Positions 36,801 through 43,717 of a stretch of DNA of 64,000 nt are shown one piece after another (positions within the stretch are counted from its first letter, which is position 1; the number at the start of each line of letters is the position of its first letter). This stretch comes from Heliocidaris tuberculata (Eukaryota; Echinodermata; Echinoidea; Camarodonta; Echinometridae), in assembly GCA_025618425.1 (NCBI GenBank), contig CM046849.1:33096336-33160335 (forward strand), written 5' to 3'. The notes below the pieces were generated by a model. It searched no databases, was not told the DNA's origin, and saw nothing but the letters and a program-made list of their open reading frames with translations. The translations under genes and the position numbers were made by a program.

Positions 36801-38090
36801 TGGCCTGTTTTGCCAAAACAAGTTCGTTTTTTTGCCTAATGATGGTGATGATGATGATTATGACAGTGCTAATCATGATAATAACTGTGACAATAATCAT
36901 GAAAATGATTATGATCAGAGTTTATGAAGTGTGTTTTCTATAGGATATAAGGATATTAGTCTTTGTGGTAGAGTTCAAATTTCAGATGCACATTGAAGTG
37001 GTTGAGTCCTGTAAAACTGACAAATTGTGAACAATACAGATCTGCTCAAAGCATGATTGATTGAAGACATGAAGATTTGTTGGTGATAATAGTCATATTT
37101 GACTGATAGCCATTATAACACATACCAGTAGCAACAACAAAATCAGATTTTAAATAACTGCCTGTCCTGAGTGATCTTTTCTATATGAAGGCCATTAATA
37201 TTTAAGACTTGGCTTCACAAAAAGGCTATTATTGTTGTGGAAGGGGAGGGGGTCTTATGAGGTAGTTGTCACAAGGATAATTGTCAGGGGGTAATAGATG
37301 TGGGATAATTGTTATAGGGGCAGTTGTCCTCAGGGAGTTATTATCCTTGAGGGTATTTGACCAGGGTAGTTTAGATATTGGGTAATTTGTCCTTGATGGG
37401 TTACCTGTCTGGTTGACACTTTCAAGATAATAGATTACACAGGTTACAGAAACAATGTCATAATGCCTGTTAAGCCCACCACACACTATACAATGATCGG
37501 CCTGCGATCTGAGTTTGGAAGAAAATGTAATAGCATTTGATATAAATATATTTAAACACATAAAATATTTTTGATTCAGGCTCTGCATAGTCATATGATA
37601 GTAAAATCGAAAACATGGCCTATTGTGAGCTTTGTAGACTGAGGAAAGGCTAAATTGGCTCCGAGTCGTAGCAACGTCAGAGCAGTCCTACGATTGTCCA
37701 TGACTTTGAACTGATGTAGCCCTTATTCCGGGTATAAGGCTGACAGCTCACCAAAACTCAGTGTTTACTGTTTAGTATTCATATTATTGTTCAGAACCTG
37801 AATCAGGTAGATTTTATTTGTTAAAATGGCCATATTTAATGCTGTTGTGATTTATTTCCAAGACTGTATCGCAGTCGATCGTATAGTGTGAGGTCGGCTT
37901 TATATGTTCCATCATCTTTCATTCTTATCGTCCCCTCATGTGTCAGGTTACTAAGGATGCGAGGAGTGATGTGGAGGAAAGCTGTTCAGATACTGAGGAG
38001 GTGGAAGAGAAAAATGGCAAGATGAATCACAACCACAACTACACCAACAACATCAATGCCAACTACAAACCAGTAGCCAATCACTACTAA
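9284..38090 (+). CDS. CERS: Ceramide synthase gene (spliced; 5' end missing)
   Basis: Ceramide synthases N-acylate sphingoid bases with acyl-CoA in the endoplasmic reticulum membrane to form dihydroceramide or ceramide. The exons read in compatible phase: 9284-9520, 15949-16057, 17175-17267, 20677-20805, then either 25428-25534 or 26079-26185, then 36285-36441 and 37947-38090. Joined, they encode about 325 residues: the homeodomain-like segment, most of the TLC/Lag1p catalytic domain and the acidic tail. The missing N-terminus is typically 60-75 residues with one membrane span. The homeodomain remnant fits the metazoan CerS2-6 type rather than CerS1. Every exon has GT-AG borders. Introns total about 28 kb and are mostly mobile elements. 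Confidence 0.93.
9521..10179. other. CERS intron, no feature seen
   Basis: Unremarkable AT-rich intron with scattered ACATGTACATG motifs. The minus-strand frame at 9709-9927 has no recognisable content. Confidence 0.5.
10180..11883. mobile_element. TA-target element, family D, copy 1, with about 1.15 kb insert
   Basis: The ends are CAGTGTGAGTCAATAAAAAG (10180) and the inverse CTTTTATTGACTCACTCTG (to 11883), with TA on both outer sides. The sequence from 10180 to about 10660 and from about 11826 to 11883 aligns with the uninterrupted 515-bp copy at 56263-56777. The extra stretch, about 10667 to 11820, starts and ends near CTACATGTA motifs and contains GTTACGGAC(G/A)TTACA at both ends, so it is probably another insertion. 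No transposase was seen. Confidence 0.75.
12448..14607. mobile_element. hAT-like non-autonomous element, 2.16 kb
   Basis: The ends CAGGGTTCTTGTTAAT and ATTAGCAAGAACCCTG are inverted repeats, flanked by the direct repeat TCAGGGG (12441-12447 and 14608-14614; eight bases if one mismatch is allowed). CAGGG termini with 8-bp duplications are the hAT pattern. An open frame over 12438-12824 is rich in Lys and Arg but matches no transposase I recognise. A GC-rich patch at 14487-14545 is repeated text within itself (GGGGCGCTGCCCCTGG). The central third is the large palindrome described next. Confidence 0.65.
13108..13922. repeat. Palindrome of about 0.8 kb with no spacer
   Basis: The two arms of about 400 bp are near-identical inverted copies that meet at CCAATGCGCATTGG (13506-13519) without a loop. 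They differ by scattered substitutions and small indels such as the duplicated AGGTTCGCTC at 13382-13402 on the left. Each arm carries an ATGCAAAT octamer next to the centre. A 63-codon open frame appears in both arms by symmetry and is not taken as a gene. The palindrome lies in the middle of the hAT-like element. Confidence 0.9.
14797..15389. mobile_element. TTAA-flanked foldback element, subfamily B, copy 1
   Basis: It begins TTAAAGGAGAATGAAACCC and ends GGGTTTCATTCTTCTTTA; the right TTAA is mutated. The arms fold on each other along nearly the whole length, around a CATTTTCCCATGATATATC centre. It is related to subfamily A in the inner arms (GGATCCTCAAATTGGCA and similar) but has different outer ends. 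Other copies are at 40611-41200 and 62761-63347. Confidence 0.85.
15424..15590. repeat. Dispersed repeat, inverted relative to 19807-19965
   Basis: Shares GACATTTGACAAATTT, CAAGGCCTGTAGA and ATTGTGAAGGGCAT with the reverse complement of 19807-19965. No termini or coding capacity can be defined. Confidence 0.6.
15740..15877. repeat. CT-rich tract ending in (CT)n(CA)n, just upstream of a CERS exon
   Basis: Pyrimidine-rich low-complexity sequence on the sense strand runs to within about 70 nt of the acceptor at 15948. It may serve as an extended polypyrimidine tract. The long frames read through it in several phases are artefacts of the repeat. Confidence 0.85.
15949..16057 (+). CDS. CERS: CERS exon: start of the TLC domain
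   Basis: It follows TGACCCAG and ends before GTAAGT. The first base completes the Cys codon of the homeodomain exon; 36 codons follow, starting WRSVFYIAAFSYG and containing the highly conserved EPWFWDLR. This matches the start of the TLC (TRAM-Lag1-CLN8) domain: a membrane span followed by the short luminal or cytosolic loop with the PWFWD motif. Confidence 0.93.
16611..16880 (-). mobile_element. tRNA-derived SINE
   Basis: Read on the minus strand it begins with a tRNA-like head: box A TGGTCTAGTGG (complement of 16863-16873) and box B GGTTCAAATCC (within 16817-16830). The tRNA-unrelated body ends near CATAATAATG at 16611. The body resembles the SINEs at 30816-31063 and 34521-34805 (shared GCTTCCAAAG region). 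Such elements are transcribed by RNA polymerase III and moved by LINE proteins. Confidence 0.8.
17175..17267 (+). CDS. CERS: CERS exon: TLC domain, second part
   Basis: Preceded by TTTTACAG and followed by GTTAGT; 31 codons in phase 0 at both ends. The product PMTSQIYNYYMLEMSFYFSL aligns with the PLTSQLYYYYxxELxFYWSL signature of ceramide synthases, and it closes with TDVRRK, the conserved T-D-x-R/K-R-K junction. Confidence 0.93.
17891..18340 (+). mobile_element. TTAA-flanked element, family C, copy 2
   Basis: Uninterrupted relative of 693-2564 in the same orientation. It starts at a mutated TTTAGCCCTCTCATGATAGG and ends AAAGAGTTAA. It lies in the intron after the third recognised CERS exon. 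No gene content. Confidence 0.75.
18432..19045 (+). repeat. 12-bp minisatellite, GGTGACAGAAAT units
   Basis: About 50 head-to-tail copies of GGT(G/A)ACAGAAAT with very few other changes. Because 12 is divisible by three and the unit has no stop in several frames, 200-codon frames appear on both strands (NGDR, MVTE, VTIS, LPFL repeats). They have no non-repeat coding context, so I treat them as artefacts. The order of GGTGAC and GGTAAC variants is irregular. Confidence 0.95.
19046..20186. other. CERS intron with a dispersed repeat; no exon seen
   Basis: Contains the inverted partner (19807-19965) of the repeat at 15424-15590 and a poly-G run near 19786-19801. The sequence around 19975-20130 loosely resembles 36570-36740 (shared AGGAGAAAACATTCTTTA-like text), so it is probably an old repeat. 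Confidence 0.5.
20187..20603. mobile_element. Short inverted-repeat element
   Basis: AGGGCAATTCCACATGG at the left end and CCATGGAATTGCCCT at the right end are inverted repeats about 417 bp apart. Target duplications are not clear, so the superfamily is open. It lies 73 bp upstream of a CERS exon. Confidence 0.6.
20677..20805 (+). CDS. CERS: CERS exon: catalytic Lag1p motif
   Basis: It follows TATTCAG and ends before GTAAGG; 43 codons, phase 0 at both ends. The product has the Lag1p core: DFVPQFIHHFTTIFL with the paired His residues needed for activity in characterised ceramide synthases, then TRVG and THDVADIFLE. It joins the preceding exon as RRK-DFV, as in vertebrate proteins. Confidence 0.94.
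20891..21226. mobile_element. TTAA-flanked element, family E, copy 1
   Basis: It starts TTAAAGTGTTCCAATCACC and ends GGTGATTGGTACACTGTAA (degenerate TTAA). It is the inverted-orientation relative of 23868-24240. The middle holds a GC-rich stem (CGCTCGCC and GTTCCGCGCGCGC) that is decayed compared with the other copy. Confidence 0.75.
21240..21315 (+). repeat. Short telomere-like (TTAGGG)n patch
   Basis: Degenerate GGGTTTTGGGTTAGG leads into three uninterrupted TTAGGG units and a further GGTTTAGGGTTAAAG. It is interstitial, only about 75 bp long, and directly follows a transposon end. Confidence 0.8.
21316..22500. other. CERS intron, no feature seen
   Basis: AT-rich sequence with a (TTTA)n tract near 22378-22405. 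No exon or repeat boundary recognised. Confidence 0.45.
22540..22970. mobile_element. Inverted-repeat element with internal direct repeat
   Basis: CCCCTTTACACCAAA near 22552 and TTTGGTGTAAAGGGG near 22944-22960 are the inner parts of inverted arms that continue into T and A runs. Inside, about 60 bp containing CCCAAAACTGGTGTAATAGG occurs twice (22621-22680 and 22699-22766), separated by (TA)n. The outer limits are uncertain. The 174-codon minus-strand frame here reads through both repeats and is not credible. Confidence 0.55.
23868..24240. mobile_element. TTAA-flanked element, family E, copy 2
   Basis: TTAAAGTGTACCAACCACC at the left, GGTGATTGGTACCCTTTAA at the right, with TTAA at both ends. 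At its centre is a perfect 14-bp stem, GCTCGCGCGGAACC with GGTTCCGCGCGAGC, across a 13-nt loop (about 24004-24044). It is inverted relative to 20891-21226, and the two together bracket about 2.6 kb of intron. Confidence 0.8.
24640..25380 (+). pseudogene. 3' end of a decayed CR1/L2-type LINE
   Basis: Near 24842-24932 the translation reads LWNTLLYPSM and, after a frameshift, VNSFKSLLKTFIIQ then stop. This is the usual ending of CR1/L2-group ORF2 proteins (LWN...FKxxLKTFL). About 70 bp downstream it is interrupted by the TA element at 25008-25158. The fragment is short and the call rests on this motif only. Confidence 0.5.
25008..25158. mobile_element. Tiny TA-target inverted-repeat element
   Basis: CAGTTAACTTTGCCTAAGTC and the inverse ending GCAAGGTTAACTG, flanked by TA on both sides, 151 bp. 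A related but right-truncated copy is at 42509-42668. The pattern resembles pogo/Tigger-type elements of the Tc1/mariner group. Confidence 0.75.
25428..25534 (+). CDS. CERS: CERS alternative exon 5a
   Basis: Acceptor TTTACCCAACAG and donor GTAAGT; 107 nt, phase 0 in and two bases out. It encodes VAKICNYATLHLAANGLF and continues as a membrane segment to RMIFFPF. The two leftover bases GG join the first G of the next exon to give Gly. Vertebrate ceramide synthases have AAKLANYAKYQ at the start and PFW at the end, so 5a keeps the NYA core better, but it has Gly where the family has Trp. Confidence 0.9.
25580..26066 (+). repeat. CT-rich tract of about 490 bp between the alternative exons
   Basis: Nearly pure pyrimidine sequence (CTCTCTCT, CCCTTTCTCTCT and TTTCCTC blocks) fills almost the whole 544-nt gap between the donor of exon 5a and the acceptor of exon 5b. 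Long Ser/Leu/Pro frames across it are low-complexity artefacts. It offers many possible sites for polypyrimidine-binding splicing regulators such as PTB; that role is inference. Confidence 0.9.
26079..26185 (+). CDS. CERS: CERS alternative exon 5b
   Basis: Acceptor ATATACAG and donor GTAAGT; again 107 nt with the same phases as 5a. It encodes TGKMFKYAQFESGANSMF and continues to RMVFFPF; its last bases TG plus the next exon's G give Trp, restoring the family's PFW motif. Position by position it aligns without gaps to 5a (shared K, YA, AN, FGVF, SRM, FFPF). It is therefore a duplicated alternative exon rather than an additional one. Confidence 0.92.
26226..26415. mobile_element. Short inverted-repeat element, about 190 bp
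   Basis: AAGCCTGGGTCACATTTG followed by ACCGATAACGATAA at the left; TTATCGTTATCGG and CAAATGTGACACAAGCTT at the right. The TIR is about 30 bp. It lies 41 bp downstream of exon 5b. Termini of the AAGC...GGxTCACA style also occur at 37472-37900 and 49397-49613. Confidence 0.7.
26742..27330. mobile_element. TTAA-flanked foldback element, subfamily A, complete copy
   Basis: TTAAAGGAAACCAAAACCC to GGGTTTTGGTTTCCTTTAA, 589 bp including both TTAA. The arms are almost perfectly complementary up to a centre near CATATATAATGGG. It is the reference copy for the subfamily. Left and right arms differ at only a few bases, which implies recent formation or ongoing arm conversion. Confidence 0.9.
27369..27855. 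mobile_element. Inverted-repeat element with 35-bp termini
   Basis: The left end GGCATGTCTCATTGAGG then TGTACATCATCCG is matched inverted at 27800-27839. The outer few bases are blurred by a poly-G run (27375-27398) that faces CCCCAGGGGTGG. Target duplication is not clear. Confidence 0.7.
27981..28165 (+). mobile_element. Probable tRNA-derived SINE fragment
   Basis: The head contains a box-A-like CGTGGTGAAGGCTC and a box-B-like GAGTTTGATCCTC (28035-28046), followed by a body resembling the other SINEs here (CACCCAGGTGTCAATGGGTAC). It is weaker than the other copies and may be an older subfamily. Confidence 0.55.
28222..29159. mobile_element. TTAA-flanked element, 938 bp
   Basis: TTAAAGTAGAATTTCATTG at the left and ATATCTACTTTAA at the right, TTAA on both sides. 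Subterminal inverted segments (TGTGACGTCA plus CCTAAGCAGACGA, about 28410-28453, against 28925-28967) confirm the symmetry. They frame a less symmetrical middle with no recognisable gene. Confidence 0.75.
29160..30815. other. CERS intron, no feature recognised
   Basis: AT-rich intron with a (TTTA)-rich patch at 29585-29630. I see no exon, RNA gene or transposon terminus that I can support. Confidence 0.45.
30816..31063 (-). mobile_element. tRNA-derived SINE
   Basis: On the minus strand: box A TGGTACAGTGG (complement of 31042-31052), box B GGTTCGAATCT, a body with GTCTTTTGGCAAGAC, and a (TTA)n-type tail next to 30816. It is the same family as 34521-34805. Confidence 0.85.
31272..31870. mobile_element. 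Possible TTAA-flanked element
   Basis: TTAAAGGGATACTTTGG at the left and GCCCCTTTAA at the right; only about eight terminal bases are inverted. The size (599 bp) and TTAA flanks fit the other elements but the evidence is thin. Confidence 0.35.
32239..32713. mobile_element. TTAA-flanked foldback element, subfamily A, rearranged copy
   Basis: Same ends as 26742-27330, but the left arm jumps from GGGGATCCTC directly to CTGAACTCGACATATG, losing about 115 bp of the inner left arm. The right arm is complete and the centre is inverted relative to 26742-27330. A deletion within the hairpin is the simplest reading. Confidence 0.85.
32997..33412 (-). mobile_element. TTAA-flanked element, family C, copy 3
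   Basis: TTAACCCTTTCTAGACAATAG to CTGAAAGGGTTAA, 416 bp. It is the cleanest copy of the family and lies in reverse orientation. It provides the empty-site comparison for the element nested at 1181-2414. Confidence 0.85.
33755..33990. mobile_element. Composite TTAA-type element with a perfect hairpin
   Basis: The left part (TTAAAGTGTACCAATCATC) belongs to family E. The right part (ACTCAACTTTATCTTTA) matches the inverse of sequence at 23747-23775, a different terminus. At 33881-33939 a perfect 28-bp stem with a 3-nt spacer is present. Confidence 0.65.
34100..34505 (+). repeat. CT-rich tract
   Basis: Pyrimidine-only sequence with recurrent CATCTCCCTTTCTTCATC units. It resumes at 36240-36268 after an inserted SINE and a further element, and ends 16 bases before a CERS acceptor. 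Frames of about 160 codons through it are artefacts. Confidence 0.9.
34521..34805 (+). mobile_element. tRNA-derived SINE inserted in the CT tract
   Basis: Box A TGGTATAGTGG at 34532-34542 and box B GGATTTGAATCTC; the body has GTCTTTTGGCAAGAC and GATATGCGCTATACAAGAACG, then the start of a TTA tail. The tail continues at 36217-36240 beyond an insertion. Flanking CT sequence (ATCTCCCTATCTTCATC before, ATCTCCCTTTCTTCATC after) may be its target duplication. The first bases form an inverted copy of the head (ACCACGACACC with GGTGTCGTGGT). Confidence 0.85.
34803..36215. mobile_element. Inverted-repeat element, about 1.4 kb, inserted in a SINE tail
   Basis: TTAGGTGGTCTGTCG at the left and CGACAGACCACCTAA at 36174-36188 are inverted repeats. 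The left end contains a second inverted copy (GACAGATCACCT). The interior is rich in GCGCGC and TGACGTCA motifs and short frames without recognisable domains. About 28 bp after the right repeat still do not look like the SINE, so the exact right limit is uncertain. Confidence 0.7.
36285..36441 (+). CDS. CERS: CERS exon: last membrane spans
   Basis: Acceptor ATATCTACAG and donor GTAATA; the first base completes the Trp or Gly codon of exon 5b or 5a, then 52 codons follow. The product IIHSTVVHGLEI, DFPAYYLFNGLL and ILQILNTYWFILIMSMVYRA aligns with the ceramide synthase ending (LLLLLQxLHxFWxYLIxRM). In mouse enzymes the short loop between the last two membrane spans sets acyl-chain preference; the equivalent residues lie at the start of this exon. 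Confidence 0.94.
36442..37471. other. CERS intron, old repeat only
   Basis: The region 36570-36740 loosely matches 19975-20130. GATGAT-type low complexity occurs at 36838-36915. No additional exon recognised. Confidence 0.45.
37472..37900. mobile_element. Short inverted-repeat element, 429 bp
   Basis: AAGCCCACCACACACTATAC then CAATGATCGGCCTGCGAT at the left, and the inverse (ATCGCAGTCGATCGTATAG then TGTGAGGTCGGCTT) at the right. It ends 46 bp before the last CERS exon. Confidence 0.75.
37947..38090 (+). CDS. CERS: CERS terminal exon: acidic tail and stop
   Basis: Acceptor TGTGTCAG; 47 codons then TAA. VTKDARSDVEESCSDTEEVEEK carries the D-x-RSD-x-E motif near the C-terminus that is conserved in mammalian ceramide synthases and phosphorylated by casein kinase 2 there. 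After it comes an Asn/His/Tyr-rich end (NHNHNYTNNINANY) that I do not recognise from other species. Confidence 0.93.
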   Translation, partial: VTKDARSDVEESCSDTEEVEEKNGKMNHNHNYTNNINANYKPVANHY

Positions 38091-39640
38091 AGCATCATTT
38101 GAATTGATCCAATCAGGATGGAGCATTGAGGTGAAAGCAGTCTCAATATTCTCCACGTGCTGAATTTGTTTTACTTTACCGGGGGGGGGGGGGGATAAAA
38201 AGCCCACAGCCACTCATCATGAGGCATCGTTTGAATTTTACCAATCAGGATTCATCATGTAGGAAGAAGCAGTCTCACCAATCCACACATGACGTTGAAT
38301 AAGTAAACTCCATGAAGGAAAATTGAAAGAGGTTGAATCTACTCATTAACTGATCTTTTCCTCGTTTAGTACTTTCTGACAGGAATTGAATGATTGTTCT
38401 ATGTATTGTACTCCATTTGTCAGCAAATGTTAGTGTTGAAACACAGTCCAACCTGTCTATGAAGGCACTCCTAGGGATACAGAAAATACTTATTTACGAC
38501 TGATGAAAGTCTTCAAAATTTGAATTGTGACTGAGTGAATTGAATAACTAATTGCCTTGGTGAATTTATTGACTGATTGATTGACAGCCGTCTTCTTTTC
38601 ACAGTGCAGCCCTTTTAATATCAATTAATATTCATCTAACAGGACCTGTCTGCAATTACAAACATTCTATTGAAAACAGAGAATACAAAATTACTAAATT
38701 TCCACACAAAACTCATTGTTCGTTAAGGAGTGACTTGATCCACCACATAGGGCAGTATTATTTTTCACCCATCACATAATATTTCTCCAGAATCCTTTGC
38801 TGAAAAATATGTTTATAATGTATGGGCTTCTCTACGTTCTAGAGAAAGAGTAGTCAGTGCATTCCTGTGTAGAGTTTAATAGTAATAATTACTTCACATT
38901 TATGTAAAGCAGTCATTCGTTGATGCAAGAATAGTTTTAGTAGCTGAACCATGAGTTTTCTTATCATTAATTAATGGTTTATGTGTCTCTTGTTCAGACA
39001 CCTGGATATAGGGAGAATCTTTGCCAACTCTTTCTGTTTTATTATCATGTGAGGGCGCTATGATGACTTCTACAGCAGAGTCATCAAAGGCATAGTTTGG
39101 CCAACTTGGTTACAGTTGGACACAATATGGCCCATATTCCTTTTTTGTTTGCTTGCTCAGCAAATGCAACATATGCCTCATGTTGTCACATTCTTGGTGT
39201 TGAGGTGGCCAAACTCTGTGTGGCTTGGCATTGAATTGTGCTACCGTTTTACTGTAAAATGGATGCTGGGTTTTCTGGCTTTTTCTTTGCGCTGTAACCT
39301 CAGTCTCTATTCAGGCCTTTTCAGGCTTCACACTGTATCTATAGAACATTTGGGGCTCCAGTATTTTGGGGTCTTTTTTTCCCCCAAGCCAATTAGTTAA
39401 AAACCAACAGGTATCAATTCTATTAATGCCATTGGGGTTCTCCTGATACAGAGTGCGTGAGAGTTAATCCTGAAGTCAATCTCAATCTGAACCATGAGAC
39501 ACCAAAACCGTCATCGTTAAAAAGAGTTATCAGTTCAGCTTTGAAAGACTTGTAAACGTAAAGTTCATCTCTTTCTTGGGCTTTATTCATATGTGAGGTA
39601 GTAGACTGCCTTTCAGACTTGTTGCAGCAAAATAAAACAA
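38091..39640 (+). other. Probable CERS 3' UTR
   Basis: Sequence downstream of the stop with no other gene. A poly-G run lies at 38180-38194. The direct repeat CCAATCAGGAT (38109 and 38239) suggests a small local duplication. The extent is a guess from the first AATAAA. Confidence 0.4.
39631..39636 (+). promoter_or_regulatory. Candidate polyadenylation signal for CERS
   Basis: AATAAA about 1.54 kb after the stop codon. Other candidates exist further on, so this is tentative. Confidence 0.3.
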
Positions 39641-39659
39641 TATAAGTGTAGAGTGTTTC

Positions 39660-39725
39660 ACATTACTGTACCTTATTATTTATTTATTTATTTATTTACT
39701 TATTCATTTATTTATTCATTCATTT
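39660..39725 (+). repeat. (TTTA)n microsatellite
   Basis: Runs of TTTA and TTCA tetramers. Similar patches occur near 22380 and 48605. Confidence 0.8.
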
Positions 39726-39889
39726 AAACATATTTTGACTGGACAACACAAATGGACAGGCAATCAGTACAAGATGATAAAATATCACACAGCCAATTAA
39801 TTTAGTATGCTTCAGAACCTTGATACATACAGGTTCTGTTTTTCATGCCCACTCGCTATTTATTCACACGTAAATTGGTTTTTGCTTTG

Positions 39890-40180
39890 CCTCAACAGGA
39901 TATTTGTTTAGGGTACTTGCTGTTTTATGTCTGAATTTGTGGAACAGAACACAACTCGATATAAGGAAATCTCAGACAGAAACCTTTAAATCAAAAGTGA
40001 AAACTTTTTTGTTCTAAACATGGACCTATTTCTTTTTCATTTATACCCATGCTTTGAATCAGGTAGCATTACATGGCAGAGGCATTTAAGAGCTTTTGCA
40101 GCACATTATAATATATGTATATATACATATAGTTTATGCGCTCAATAAATGATTTTTATTATTATTTTTATTATTATTAA
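39890..40180 (+). pseudogene. 3' end of a CR1/L2-type LINE
   Basis: The frame ending at TAA 40015-40017 reads NLWNRTQLDIRKSQTETFKS and ends KVKTFLF, the typical C-terminus of CR1/L2-group ORF2. About 125 bp later an AATAAA (within CTCAATAAATG) and a (TTA)n tail close the element. The upstream part of the ORF is lost. Confidence 0.75.
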
Positions 40181-40610
40181 GGAGGCTTGAGTGAACTAGA
40201 TTGGTCTTCTAATCTCCATCTGAAATGATGCTACACAGTGCTTATCTCAAATGAAATACTTCTGATTATTCCATTTCCAAAGATTCCATCAGTCTTTCGT
40301 ATATGTATTTTGATATTGTGATAATGTTTTCATCACAGAGACTCACAATTTGATGTACAGGATCCATTCAAGCCATACAACTTGCTTTCATGTTGGCCAT
40401 CTATTCATACTCTTTGAAATAGATGATATTTCGGTAAAGGGTGTTTAGAATTTTTGATGGTAGATAAACTGGATATGGTAATGACTACTTTATTCATGAA
40501 GTCTCTGATTAATGCAGGGAGGATTATATCATGCTTGTAAGAGGACTAAAAGGCTCTGGCCGCTACATAATAAATTTTCAATTTTATTAGTTTGATATTC
40601 AAAACTACTC

Positions 40611-41200
40611 TTAAAGGAGAATGAAACCCTGGGGGAAAATCATTTTTAATGAAAAGAGAGGATAGAGAGAAGCAATTTAAAAAAAGTTGCATTAAAATCG
40701 GTTAAGAAATGAGAAAGTTATGAAAGTTTGAAAAGTCACAATTTATATTCTATGGCGATCCTCAAATTGGCAGTTTTGCTTCAAAATGACAGGTTTAGTA
40801 GGACAACTCTCCATATGTTTTGTACACAAAATTTCATATTTTCTCCATTATCTCTAAAGATGATGCTTGTCTTTTTGTGAACTCAGCATATGTTGTGTCA
40901 AATACATTTCTCCATGATATATCTTGAGCTAAAAAGGAGACAAGCTGCACCTTGAGAGATAACGGGGAAAATATGAAATTTTGTGTACAAAACATATGGA
41001 GAGTTGTCCTACTCTACCTGTCACTTTGAAGCAACATTGCCAATTTGATGATCATCATAGAAAGTAAATTGAGACTTTTCAAACTTTCATAACTTTCTCA
41101 TTTCTTAACCGATTTTGATGGAACTTTTTTTAAATTGCTTCACTCTATCCTCTCTTTTCATTAAAATTGATTTTTTTCCCAGGGTTTTATTCTCCTTTAA
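40611..41200. mobile_element. TTAA-flanked foldback element, subfamily B, complete copy
   Basis: TTAAAGGAGAATGAAACCC to GGGTTTTATTCTCCTTTAA with TTAA on both sides, 590 bp. Arms are complementary through the length with scattered differences. No coding capacity. Confidence 0.9.
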
Positions 41201-43717
41201 AAACTATGCCCAGAACACAATGTACATCTCATACTCATGGGCAGGATGTGCCATCCTCAGCGCAGAAGGACTTACTGTAAAACCAGAAATATTTACAAAA
41301 TGTCAACTACAGCAATTTTCATGGCTAGAAACATCGCGAATCGCAAAAGGGAAGTAATGTATAAGTTGTGATTAAATCATTTCTTGGCATGAAACATTTG
41401 CTAATCTGGACTACTCATAAAATTTGTGAATGTTTCATATTCCCAAAAGTTTTAGGTTTTACAGTGATAGTTTCAAAATGCAGTGGTGTTCAAAGACATC
41501 ACTGTGATTCCAAGTTCAGGTCCAGGTCCAGGTCCAGGTCTTGTTCTAGCATGATAAAGGTACGACACTGATCCAGTTCTATCAAGGAAATAGCCCAACA
41601 TGAAAGCAGTTGCTGAAGCTCCTAATGGCGCCATCTTTTAACAGGATTTGAAAAGTGTCTGTGCCTCTCACTTTCCCATCATGCCTCATTCTAGTTTGTA
41701 GAAGCTTAGAATGTATCTGTAGGCAATTTTCCACATTTGCAAAGTCAAAAATAATAGTTTGAAATATATAATGTGCCTATTGACCAAACAAGCTGTTTGT
41801 CAACATTCAAAATAAAATGCAATTAATTTTCAAATTATAATCTTAATTTAGCAGTCACTGTTAGATGGCGCTGTTCAAGTTCTACCAGTTTAATGCCAAT
41901 TTAAAGCTTATCTCGAGTTTTGGTAATAGAATCAAATTTTGGGAGAAGCTGGGTGAAAAAAAAAAAATTGTTAAAAACCTTCAAAAATTTACAGTCGCTG
42001 CAAAGCACAGCTCCTCCCATTTACACAGTATGTGAGATGGAGTGTTATGCATTTTGAAGGACTTTCTGAATTTTCCCATCTTTTTTCGCTTATTTCTCTA
42101 TTAATTTAAATTTTGTTTGATTCATTGAGAATCTGTCATTACTAGAATTTAAGATTATCTGTAAAGTACCTGTCAATTATCTCTAAATTGATTTGCCTCA
42201 AAATGAGTTTGATTCTTGAAGTGAGAGAAATTCTAATTTTGCCATGGTTTGCCATGGTTTTACAGTTTTCTTTTTGGTTTGGGTGAAAGGGTTTGGACTT
42301 GATTCACATGACTTTGGTGTGTTGCAGTGATGAGAGCTTATAATTATGAGGATATTCAAGTAGTTTTTGATGTTTCTTAAACATCGGTGGTTTAGGTTGA
42401 AGTGGAGTTTGTTATGAATATTGAGATTATCTTCATAAGTTTGATTGACTGGTCTTTATACAAAAAGTTATTAATTTTAAAATACATAGGAAGGAGTTGA
42501 AGGGGATACAGTTACCTTGCATAACTCAAAGTCGCATAAGTCGAACTTTCCCTAAGTCGAATATTTTTTTTTTACCAAGCTATGCAAAATATGTGTTATT
42601 TACATTTCCTAAGTCGAAATTTGCATAAGTCGAACTACTTTTTGTGGTCCCAACAGATTTGACTTGAATGTTACTCATAAACCCATCAAATTTTTGTAGA
42701 ACAGAGTTATTTACATACATAAGATGACTGAAGATACATGTAATGCAGTACTGAAGCTACCATTTGTGCTCTTTATGACTAAATAACCAAATGTTTTGTA
42801 ACAATACATGATTCCTCTGACAAGACAGTATTTATTTCACATTGTTGGTTGAATGTTACTCATAAACCCATCAAATTGGATGGTTTTATCTACCCGATTC
42901 ATTATCCCAAGGAACTCCTTGATTATCCTTAGAACTGCATAATGTGCGTGTGGTTAAATTTTGTCACCAGTTTTCTGCTAACTGCTCATGAAATGTGAAG
43001 GTATTCATTGAAATTCAACCGTTCTTGCTTGGGAAAAGGGTATAGATTTTATATATTTTGTGAATTTTTTTTGGTATTGTTTCTATGTTTTATTGTCATT
43101 TAAAAAAATATTTGAGCATGAAATAAGCTTGTCTTGTATAGTGAAAAAAAAAACTGTTGAAATAGGTGTTGGTTTTAGAAAAGAAATAATATGCCTTTTA
43201 AATAATGCCTAGTATTGTAAAGATTCATTTTGGATTGTGGTAAATGGAGGAATAATATTATCCTTGATACCTTACAAAATGTATAAGCATTATTGAAACG
43301 ACAAACAGATATTTTTTTGAATTGAATTCAATTTGTAGAAATATTTTGGAGGAAACAAGATGTATTCCTACAGTGGATAGAAGAAAATAATGAGGATACC
43401 TTTTATTTGATTTTATTTGAAAATATAGCCATTTTTACAACATCCAAAAAAAAGAAAAATGAACTTACTTAGATGTCTGCCTTCCAACAAAAGTGAACTT
43501 TGTTAACATATTGGTGATTTTATGCATCATGAGTCTGGCAAAGGAATAGTTTCCATGAACTTTTTTTATTTTCAGGAGCCTTTCTTGGACATTCCAGTGA
43601 ACATTAATCTTGGACCTGTTAAATACTGTATTCTCTCATTCCCTTAGACTTAACATGTGAATCATGTGGTTACCATAGGCAATAGGTAGACTGATTGTAA
43701 TCGATGTATTTTGTGAC
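41201..43717. other. Intergenic, one small transposon fragment
   Basis: Contains a short CAGGTC hexamer run (41516-41539) and the truncated relative (42509-42668) of the TA element at 25008-25158, starting CAGTTACCTTGCATAACTC. No gene found. Confidence 0.5.
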
